A stretch of DNA of 64,000 bases from Flammeovirga sp. EKP202 (lineage in GTDB: Bacteria > Bacteroidota > Bacteroidia > Cytophagales > Flammeovirgaceae): NCBI RefSeq assembly GCF_014534745.1, contig NZ_JACVVP010000010.1, positions 1 through 64,000 on the forward strand, given 5' to 3'. The translations under genes were made by a program, and so were the position numbers. How positions within the stretch are numbered: the stretch's first letter is position 1; each line of letters opens with the position of its first letter. The notes beneath the pieces were generated by a model. The model saw only the letters and a list, made by a program, of their open reading frames with translations, did not search any database and was not told the origin of the DNA. Shown piece by piece: positions 53,977-61,351 of the stretch.

Positions 53977-55134
53977 ATGAGAAAAGTACTATATCTAGAA
54001 GACGACAGATTTATGTTTGAATTTGTGGAACATGTCCTAAAAAGCAAATACGAAATCATTGAAGCAAGAAGTATCGAACAAGCTGAAGAAATCTTATCCA
54101 AAGTCTCAATCTCCTTACTATTGTCAGATCTACATATTCATGATGAAAGCATGATTGATTTTTTAGGAGAACTCAAACAAAATGAAGCTTATAGGAATCT
54201 TCCGATTGTTGTATTGACTTCTGAAATTGATGTCAACTGTAAGATGGAACTCTTAAAATCTGGAGTGAGTGAATACATCACTAAACCCTTTGTTCCAGAA
54301 AATTTAGATCTAATTCTCCAGAATGTAATTTATCAGTTTGAGGTACTTGAAAACTATGACACCGTAGATTTTCCAGATAAGAAACTGATCAAAAGAAGAA
54401 AAAACCTCTATGTATTAGTAAATGACTTTACAAAACGAATCTTTGATATTGTTGTTTCTTCCATTCTGATCATTCTATTGTCACCCTTACTATTATTAAT
54501 TGCTGCGGCAATAAGGTTTGAATCCAAAGGGAATGTGATTTATTCTGCCAAGAGAGTAGGGAGATATTACGCTATTTTTCCTTTTTACAAATTTAGGTCG
54601 ATGAGGGTTGATGCAGATAGTATGGTGAGTTCATTACAAAAAGAAAATGCATACAATAAGGAAGAAGAATCGAATGAAAACGAAGTGCCGAGTGATCAAA
54701 ATCCGCACATGTTATATAGCGACAAAGGTTATCAGGTAACCTATAAGGACTATATTAAAGAAAAGAATAAATCTTCCTTTTTTAAACTTAAGAATGACCC
54801 AAGAGTAACGAAAGTGGGAGCATTAATCCGAAAAACAAGTCTGGATGAATTGCCTCAATTATTTAATGTTCTTTTTGGTCATATGTCGATTGTAGGGAAT
54901 AGACCACTTCCTATTTACGAAGCTGAGCAAATGACAAAAGATAAATCAATTCTAAGATTTTCTGCACCGGCAGGAATTACTGGATTATGGCAAGTAGAGA
55001 AATCCAAAAGGGCTTTTATGACTATTGATGAACGTATTGAGTTAGATACAAAATACGCTCGAAAGTATAATATCTTTTATGATATAGGATTAATGTTGAA
55101 GACTATTCCTGCAATGATTCAAAAAGAAGAATAA
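53977..55134 (+). CDS. Receiver-domain/sugar-phosphate transferase fusion
   Basis: A 385-residue protein. Residues 1-125 are a full CheY-type receiver domain: acidic pocket E8/D9/D10, phospho-acceptor Asp51 in LLLSDLH, Thr81 in VVLTSE, and Lys103 in YITKPF. After a short linker, a membrane helix (about 148-172: RIFDIVVSSILIILLSPLLLLIAAA) opens a bacterial sugar transferase domain. It shows the FYKFRSM motif, an acidic insert of about 50 residues, the Asp290-Glu291 pair of the catalytic dyad in TSLDELPQLFNV, HMSIVGNRPLP and AGITGLWQV. The transferase moves a sugar phosphate to undecaprenyl phosphate, starting polysaccharide synthesis. The fused receiver should make this step respond to phosphorylation. 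No HTH or other output domain is present. Confidence 0.92.
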   Translation: MRKVLYLEDDRFMFEFVEHVLKSKYEIIEARSIEQAEEILSKVSISLLLSDLHIHDESMIDFLGELKQNEAYRNLPIVVLTSEIDVNCKMELLKSGVSEYITKPFVPENLDLILQNVIYQFEVLENYDTVDFPDKKLIKRRKNLYVLVNDFTKRIFDIVVSSILIILLSPLLLLIAAAIRFESKGNVIYSAKRVGRYYAIFPFYKFRSMRVDADSMVSSLQKENAYNKEEESNENEVPSDQNPHMLYSDKGYQVTYKDYIKEKNKSSFFKLKNDPRVTKVGALIRKTSLDELPQLFNVLFGHMSIVGNRPLPIYEAEQMTKDKSILRFSAPAGITGLWQVEKSKRAFMTIDERIELDTKYARKYNIFYDIGLMLKTIPAMIQKEE

Positions 55135-55260
55135 ATCATATTTAAAGTTTGATTAAGTGTTAGTATACTCTATATAACATTGTTTTGTACAATCTTTATA
55201 TTTTATGAATCATGCTGATATTATTTAGTATTTTAGTTAAATAACAAAAACCAATAGAAA

Positions 55261-56343
55261 ATGAATATTCAATTTCTTTCATGTTTAGAAGGAAAGTTTG
55301 GTATTGGTCAATATTCAGAAAGATTAGCCCAAGGAATGTACCGAGACGGTTTAGAGATCTTACTCTCAAGAAAAAAAGGAGCTGAATTTCCGTTTACGAA
55401 TCACTATCATCATCGCTCGTTAAGAAACTTAAGAAACTATATTGCACCCTTTTATATGTCTAGAGAACTAAATCATCAACATAGAGAATTCTCCATATAT
55501 CATGCAGATAATATTGATGCATTTACGGGGTACTATTGGTCAAATAAAAAAAAGACTGGTAAAAATATAGTGACAATTCACGACGTAATTCCTCTTCATT
55601 TTAAAAATACAAATCCGATTGTACATCAATATTATTTGTATCAGTTAAACACTTCTATTAAGTACTCTGATTTAATAGTAACAGTATCAGAAACTTCCAA
55701 ACAAGATTTGGTAAGAATGACTGATGCTGACCCTGATAAAGTAAAAGTGGTATATAACGGAATTGATCACTCTACATTTTATTGGGATAAGGACCTTAAA
55801 ACAGAAAATAAAAAATTTACAATTCGCTACTTAGGAGGTTTAGGCGTTGTACATAAAAATGCAGTAGCATTGATTGAGGTTGCTAGAATTCTTGAAGAAA
55901 AAGGATTAGAGTTCAATATGGAAATAGGAAGTGGCAACGCTGCATATACCAACCTTCCTGATTTAGTTGAAAAGTACAATCTAAAGAATGTTTCATTTGT
56001 GGGGTATGTAGCAGAAAAGGACTTGCAAAATTTCCTTCAAACAGCTGATGCTTTTTTATATCCTTCGAAATTCGAAGGGTTTGGGTTTCCTCCATTAGAA
56101 GCAATGGCTTGTGGTACAGCAACGGTCTCATCCAATGAAGGCTCTTTAGGAGAAGTACTCAAAGATGGTGCATTACTTTCGTCTTCTGCTCCAGAAGAAC
56201 TTGCTGATAATATTATAAAGTTAATGGAGGATGAAAATCTAAAGAAGGAGTTTGAACAAAGAGGGATACAAGTTGCTAAAAAATATACGTGGTCAAAAGC
56301 CACCAACGAGCTAGAAAGTATTTACGAAAATCTGATGTCATGA
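55261..56343 (+). CDS. Glycosyltransferase family 4
   Basis: A 360-residue cytoplasmic GT-B enzyme. The N-terminal half has GKFGIGQYSERLAQGMYRDG (nucleotide-sugar side) and HDVIPLHF. The C-terminal half begins VKVVYNGIDHSTFYW and holds the E-x7-E motif FEGFGFPPLEAMACGTATVSSNEGSLGEV typical of GT4 retaining transferases. It adds a sugar to the lipid-linked intermediate. Its TGA stop overlaps the next gene's ATG by four bases. Confidence 0.9.
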   Translation: MNIQFLSCLEGKFGIGQYSERLAQGMYRDGLEILLSRKKGAEFPFTNHYHHRSLRNLRNYIAPFYMSRELNHQHREFSIYHADNIDAFTGYYWSNKKKTGKNIVTIHDVIPLHFKNTNPIVHQYYLYQLNTSIKYSDLIVTVSETSKQDLVRMTDADPDKVKVVYNGIDHSTFYWDKDLKTENKKFTIRYLGGLGVVHKNAVALIEVARILEEKGLEFNMEIGSGNAAYTNLPDLVEKYNLKNVSFVGYVAEKDLQNFLQTADAFLYPSKFEGFGFPPLEAMACGTATVSSNEGSLGEVLKDGALLSSSAPEELADNIIKLMEDENLKKEFEQRGIQVAKKYTWSKATNELESIYENLMS

Positions 56344-57230
56344 AAATAAGTGTTATAGTACCTACTCACAACAGAATGTCGTCTATGCTTACCTTGGCAG
56401 AGGCATTAAATACACTCGATTACCCAAATTATGAGGTGATTGTTGTTTGTGATTCTTGTAAAGATGATACCAAAAAGGAATTAGAAAAGAGGTATGGTCA
56501 AAATGAAAGTTGGACAATTCTTGAAGTAGAAAAAGCAGGTCCTGCGAAAGCAAGAAATACAGGAGCAAGATTAGCTACAGGAGAAATACTGGCATTTACA
56601 GATGATGATTGTATACCCGATTCAAATTGGTTACAAATTATTCATTTAAACCTATATAATAACGAAAAAGTTGTTGGTCTTGAAGGCCTTACTTATACTT
56701 TCAAAAAAGAGGTGACGCCACTCACTCATCAAATTGAAAACCTAGAAGGAAATCCTGCGGTACCAACTTGTAATGTTGCCTTCAGAAAAGAAACATTTGA
56801 ATACCTCAATGGTTTTGATGAAACTTTTCCTTATGCACATAACGAAGATGCTGATTTTGCTTGGAGAATGAGAGAAGTAGGAGAAATCGTCTTTGTGGAG
56901 GAAATGAAAGTTTGTCACCCTCCACGTCAAGAATCATTTTCTAAGATGAAATCTAGAATGAAAATCCTAGAAAGTGAGTTTCTTCTTTATTATAAAAACA
57001 CGAATCTTTATCATAAATATAGAAACACTTCACCATGGGTGACGATCTATTGGGAAGTCTTTTTCTATCATCAATTAATGAATTTAAAGAGTACATTTAA
57101 GTATTTCTTTAGACCTAAATTATTTTTAGGAGGACTAAAACTCATCTTTTATTGGTGGATTGATTTAATTCTACTTTTCCCGAAATACTCTGCCTCAAAC
57201 TTTAAATATCAAAAACAATTTCAATCATAA
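56340..57230 (+). CDS. Glycosyltransferase family 2
   Basis: The start is set at the ATG at 56340, which overlaps the preceding stop as ATGA; an earlier ATG at 56289 lies inside the previous gene and adds 17 non-domain residues. The 296-residue GT-A enzyme begins MKISVIVPTHNRMSSML and continues with VCDSCKDDT, AGPAKARNTGARLATGE, the DxD motif LAFTDDDCIP and a C-terminal FVEEMKVCHPPRQ. A hydrophobic helix near the C-terminus (LKLIFYWWIDLILLF) may anchor it. It transfers a sugar of unknown identity. Confidence 0.88.
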   Translation: MKISVIVPTHNRMSSMLTLAEALNTLDYPNYEVIVVCDSCKDDTKKELEKRYGQNESWTILEVEKAGPAKARNTGARLATGEILAFTDDDCIPDSNWLQIIHLNLYNNEKVVGLEGLTYTFKKEVTPLTHQIENLEGNPAVPTCNVAFRKETFEYLNGFDETFPYAHNEDADFAWRMREVGEIVFVEEMKVCHPPRQESFSKMKSRMKILESEFLLYYKNTNLYHKYRNTSPWVTIYWEVFFYHQLMNLKSTFKYFFRPKLFLGGLKLIFYWWIDLILLFPKYSASNFKYQKQFQS

Positions 57231-57233
57231 ACT

Positions 57234-58439
57234 ATGCATATTTTTAGACCCATTGTATTACAAGCACTAACGAGAGTCGATGAACAGTTTGGTGCTACAT
57301 CTATCTCTTTAGCGAAAAAGTGGTCTAGAGATAGATTAGTATTTTATGTTGATCATCCTTACACGTTTAAAGATCTTACAAACGAAGCGTATAAAGAACA
57401 ATTGAAAAAGAGAAAGGCACTTTGGAAAAACGATGTGTTCTATTTTCAGCCTTTTGATGATTATCCCAACTTTATAAATATTTGTCCGCCACCGGTTTTT
57501 CCAATTAATTTTCTTCCTCCTGGACTGATTTATAATCAATTAAAAACTAAAAATTGTAAAACCATTTGGAATAGTATTGATACAGTATTAGATCGGTTCC
57601 ATGTGAAAGATAATTTTGTTTATATCAATTCATTTAACCCTGTCTATTTTTCAGTTCATTCCAAGAAAAAATACATTATGTCAATCTATCATTGTGTAGA
57701 TCTGATTGAAGGGGAGAAATATATCGCAAAACATGGGGTTGTAGCGGAGAAAAAAGCAGCTGAAAATGCAGATTTAGTAATTACTACTTCAGATGATTTA
57801 AGATATCGATTGGAACCTTATGCGAAGCAAATTGAAACAGTTTATAATGGAGCTGATTATGATTTTTTCCAAAGAGACCAGTATTCTGAATCCCATCTTC
57901 TAAAAAATATTCCAAAAGGAAAAAGGATCACTTATGTAGGAAATATAGGGCTGAGAATTAATTATAAATTATTGGAGAAAATTGTTAGTAATGATCCAGA
58001 ATTGCAACTGATTCTTGTGGGACCAATTAATCAAAGAGAATTCAGAGGTGGTAAATTATTAGATTATGATAATGTGCATTATTTAGGACCTCAGAAAATG
58101 GAGGATGTACCTGATTTAATTTATTATTCTGATGCCTGTATAATCCCATTTCTTTGTAATGATTTGACACAATGTATTTATCCTTTAAAAATCAATGAGT
58201 ATCTAAGTGTAGGAAAACCAGTTTTGACCACGCCTTTTACAAATTTGGATGATTTTAAAGATGTTATTCATATTTATAACGATGACGCTTCTTTTGTGGA
58301 AGAGTTAACAAAAGCTTTGAAAGATTCGAAGGAGCAAGTCACTCAAAGGAAAAAAATTGCCAAAAATAATAAGTGGGAAAACAGAGCAAGTCAATTTCAC
58401 AATATTTACCTCAATAAAATAAATAGAAATGCTCAGTAG
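57234..58439 (+). CDS. GT-B glycosyltransferase
   Basis: A 401-residue enzyme of the GT-B group. The C-terminal domain has ITYVGNIGLRINYKLLEKI, LVGPINQREF, VHYLGPQKMEDVPDLI and a donor-site segment PLKINEYLSVGKPVLTTPF, the pattern of WcaK/GT4-like or polysaccharide glycosyltransferases. The N-terminal half (HIFRPIVLQALTRVDEQFGATSISLAKKW) is not diagnostic. It begins three bases after the preceding gene and overlaps the next by 11 bp, showing tight operon coupling. Confidence 0.82.
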   Translation: MHIFRPIVLQALTRVDEQFGATSISLAKKWSRDRLVFYVDHPYTFKDLTNEAYKEQLKKRKALWKNDVFYFQPFDDYPNFINICPPPVFPINFLPPGLIYNQLKTKNCKTIWNSIDTVLDRFHVKDNFVYINSFNPVYFSVHSKKKYIMSIYHCVDLIEGEKYIAKHGVVAEKKAAENADLVITTSDDLRYRLEPYAKQIETVYNGADYDFFQRDQYSESHLLKNIPKGKRITYVGNIGLRINYKLLEKIVSNDPELQLILVGPINQREFRGGKLLDYDNVHYLGPQKMEDVPDLIYYSDACIIPFLCNDLTQCIYPLKINEYLSVGKPVLTTPFTNLDDFKDVIHIYNDDASFVEELTKALKDSKEQVTQRKKIAKNNKWENRASQFHNIYLNKINRNAQ

Positions 58440-59052
58440 TTTAAAACTATATGTTCAGAATAATGACTGGCTCAAACAGTTTATTCATCAATCTTTGGTG
58501 TTGTATTACAGACCCCGTTTTTGGGTACGATTGTTTTTATTTCCATTTTATATTAAACGGGGGAAAAAGGCCGTAATTCGTTCGTCTGCTCGGCTAGACT
58601 TATTCCCATTTAACAAAATATCAATCGGAGAAAAAAGTATCATTGAAGATTTTGTGACACTCAATAATGCAGTTGGAGATTTAGTCATAGGTAATAATGT
58701 AATCGTAGGTATTGGAAATACAATCATTGGCCCAGTTGAAATAAAAGATAATGTACTTTTTGCTCAAAATATAGTTGCTTCAGCATTAAACCATGTTTTT
58801 GAAGACCCTAATCTTCCCATTGTGGATCAGGGAGTAAATACAAAAAAAATTACTATTGGTGAAAATTCATGGATCGGAGCTAACGTAACAATTACACAAG
58901 GTGTAAATATTGGCAAGCATTGCGTAATTGGAGCAGGAAGTGTAGTGAATAAAGATATACCCGACTATCATGTGGCTATTGGAAATCCAATTCGTTTAGT
59001 TAAAAAATATAATTTCGAAACCAAAAACTGGGAGAAAATCCCCAAAACTTGA
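58429..59052 (+). CDS. Hexapeptide-repeat acetyltransferase
   Basis: A 207-residue enzyme. From about residue 65 it is a left-handed beta-helix of hexapeptide repeats (IGEKSIIEDFVTLNNAVGDLVIGNNVIVGIGNTIIG, later ITIGENSWIGANVTITQGVNIGKHCVIGAGSVVNKDIPDYHVAIGNP), ending with the usual GNP turn. This is the WcaF/CysE/maa-type acetyltransferase fold. Acetyl-CoA donation to a sugar hydroxyl is expected, giving O-acetyl groups on the polysaccharide. It overlaps the previous gene by 11 bp and is followed after four bases by the next. Confidence 0.9.
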   Translation: MLSSLKLYVQNNDWLKQFIHQSLVLYYRPRFWVRLFLFPFYIKRGKKAVIRSSARLDLFPFNKISIGEKSIIEDFVTLNNAVGDLVIGNNVIVGIGNTIIGPVEIKDNVLFAQNIVASALNHVFEDPNLPIVDQGVNTKKITIGENSWIGANVTITQGVNIGKHCVIGAGSVVNKDIPDYHVAIGNPIRLVKKYNFETKNWEKIPKT

Positions 59053-59056
59053 TATT

Positions 59057-59965
59057 ATGCTTTCTATTATTACAGTAAACTTTAGGCAACTAGATGTGAC
59101 TTTAGAATTAGTGAAATCGTTGATGAAATTTGCTCCCAAAGATTCAGAATGGATAATTGTAGATAACGGTTCACAAAAAGATATCTCTATTATTTTAGAA
59201 AAGTTAGACCCTAGGGTCAAAGTAATTGTATCGGAAGAAAATCTAGGATTTGCAGGTGGAAATAATTTAGGTATTGAAGCTTCAAAAGGAGATTTTCTTT
59301 TTTTCATTAATAATGATACCGTTGTTACTAAAAATTCATTTGAACCTTTATTAAAATCACTTGAAGATGAGAAAGTAGGGATGGTTTGTCCAAAAATTCA
59401 CTACTACTACACACCTAATACAATTCAATATTCGGGTTTCACAGATATCAATCCTTTTACAGGTAGAAATAGTGTAATTGGAGAAAGAGAACAGGACCAA
59501 GGACAATATGATAATATCAAGAAAACTTATTTTGGTCATGGAGCTGCGATGATGCTCAGAAGGAAAGTTGTGGAGGAAGTTGGAGGTATACCTGAAGCTT
59601 TTTTTCTTTATTATGAAGAAATGGATTGGTGTAAAAAAATTCGAAAAGCAGGCTATGAAATTCAATATAACGGTAATGCGATGATTCTACATAAAGAGTC
59701 TATTTCAGTTGGAAAATTGAGTCCATTGAAAGAATATTATATGACTAGAAATAGAATTTTATTTATGTACCGGAATTACCCCATTTTTTATTTTATTGGT
59801 TTCCTTTTATTTTTTATGGTGCTCTCCTTTCCTAAAAGATATGTGTTTTTGCTCAATAAAGATAAAAAATTAAATACTGCATTAAGGGCAGGTCTTTTAT
59901 CAGCACTATTGTATCTTTTTAATAAAAGTATGGCACAACCCAAAGATGGACTAAAATACGCTTAG
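59057..59965 (+). CDS. Glycosyltransferase family 2, rhamnosyltransferase-like
   Basis: A 302-residue enzyme with MLSIITVNFRQLDVTLELVKSL, WIIVDNGSQ, NLGFAGGNNLGIEASKGDFLFFINNDTVV (DxD-like NNDT) and GAAMMLRRKVVEEVGGIPEAFFLYYEEMDWCKKIRKAG. These are features of WbbL-type rhamnosyltransferases and similar GT2 members. A C-terminal hydrophobic segment (YPIFYFIGFLLFFMVLSFP) may associate with the membrane. It begins four bases after the acetyltransferase gene. Confidence 0.88.
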   Translation: MLSIITVNFRQLDVTLELVKSLMKFAPKDSEWIIVDNGSQKDISIILEKLDPRVKVIVSEENLGFAGGNNLGIEASKGDFLFFINNDTVVTKNSFEPLLKSLEDEKVGMVCPKIHYYYTPNTIQYSGFTDINPFTGRNSVIGEREQDQGQYDNIKKTYFGHGAAMMLRRKVVEEVGGIPEAFFLYYEEMDWCKKIRKAGYEIQYNGNAMILHKESISVGKLSPLKEYYMTRNRILFMYRNYPIFYFIGFLLFFMVLSFPKRYVFLLNKDKKLNTALRAGLLSALLYLFNKSMAQPKDGLKYA

Positions 59966-60163
59966 AAATTCCACTTAAATTTTGTACTTTGTTTATGTAC
60001 TAAAATCTAAATCATTGAAATTTTTAAGCTGTTTTTTTTAAATCTTATAACCTTTTTTACTGTCTAGTTTTACTGCTATGTAGTTAAATCAATAGAATGA
60101 GATTATACAAAAAAATAAAATTAAAAGAATTAGTCTTAGTACTAACAGTTAAATAACCTAGAA

Positions 60164-61351
60164 ATGACTGCTAATTACCAATTATTATTTTGGGGACTCC
60201 TATTTATTGTACTTTACAGTGCTGTTGGATATCCGATATTGCTTTATACAATTCTTTTAATTAGAAGAATTTTTAACCATAGGGAAGATCACTCAATATG
60301 GACGGATGAAGCTTGTCCTGAGGTGACAATTATTATTCCTGCATATAATGAAGCATCAATAATAGATGAGAAAGTACAAAATACATTAGCACTTCAATAT
60401 CCTACAGAAAAGAAAAAAATACTTTTCATTACAGATGGAAGTACTGATGAAACACCTGACATTGTCAGGAAATACAAAGATCTAGGTGTTGAGTTGCTAC
60501 ACTCTCCTGAGAGATGTGGAAAATCGGAAGCACTTAATAGAGCCATGACATTTGTGGAGACAGATATTGTGGTTTGTTGCGATGCCAATACTATGATTAA
60601 TAGAGACGCATTAATTCATTTGACGAATCATTACAGAGATCCTAAAGTAGGGGGAGTATGCGGAGAAAAGAAGGTTGTTACACCAACATCAAATGGTGCA
60701 GCATCCGAGGGAGAAGGAGCTTATTGGCGTTATGAATCTAAACTAAAAGAATGGGACGCAGAACTGACCAGTGTAATGGGAGGTGCTGGAGAACTTTTCT
60801 CAATCCGCACTTCTTTATATCCTTCAATTCCCAAAGAAATAATTTTAGATGATTTTTTCATTACTATGCATATTGTTCAAAAAGGGTTTAAGGTGGCATA
60901 TGAAAAAAATGCCTATGCCACTGAAACATCTTCAGCTTCTGTAAATGATGAGATGACACGTAAAGTTCGAATTGCATCAGGAGGTTTTCAGATTATGCTA
61001 GTGTTATTACCAATGCTCAACTTCTTCAAATATGGTTGGGTTTCTTTTCAATATATATCACATAGGGTATTAAGGTGGTTGATCGTCCCTTTTGCCTTAC
61101 CATTAATATTCGTTCTCAATATTTATTTAGCATTTGAGTTAAGAGGAATATATGAGTTCACACTTTTTATGCAGATTCTCGCTTATGCAACAGCATTAGT
61201 TGGAAGATTTTTAAAGAAAAATAAAGTACAGATCAAAGGATTGTTATTCCCTTATTACTATGCTTTTATGAACTACTGCGTTCTTTTAGGCTTTTTCAAA
61301 TTTTTGCAGGGTAACCATTCCTCCATCTGGGAAAAAGTAAACCGACAATAA
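60164..61351 (+). CDS. Membrane glycosyltransferase family 2, processive type
   Basis: A 395-residue enzyme. An N-terminal helix (about 7-32) precedes a GT2 domain with VTIIIPAYNEASIID, ILFITDGSTDETPDIV, ERCGKSEALNRAM, VVCCDANTMINRDAL, GGAGELFSIRTSL and ILDDFFI (the acceptor-side acidic motif). Three or four C-terminal helices follow. Hyaluronan/cellulose-type enzymes carry QxxRW after the catalytic domain; here the segment reads TRKVRIASGG, so it lacks a clear QxxRW. Its stop codon abuts the ATG of the following gene without a gap, so expression is coupled to that protein. Confidence 0.85.
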   Translation: MTANYQLLFWGLLFIVLYSAVGYPILLYTILLIRRIFNHREDHSIWTDEACPEVTIIIPAYNEASIIDEKVQNTLALQYPTEKKKILFITDGSTDETPDIVRKYKDLGVELLHSPERCGKSEALNRAMTFVETDIVVCCDANTMINRDALIHLTNHYRDPKVGGVCGEKKVVTPTSNGAASEGEGAYWRYESKLKEWDAELTSVMGGAGELFSIRTSLYPSIPKEIILDDFFITMHIVQKGFKVAYEKNAYATETSSASVNDEMTRKVRIASGGFQIMLVLLPMLNFFKYGWVSFQYISHRVLRWLIVPFALPLIFVLNIYLAFELRGIYEFTLFMQILAYATALVGRFLKKNKVQIKGLLFPYYYAFMNYCVLLGFFKFLQGNHSSIWEKVNRQ

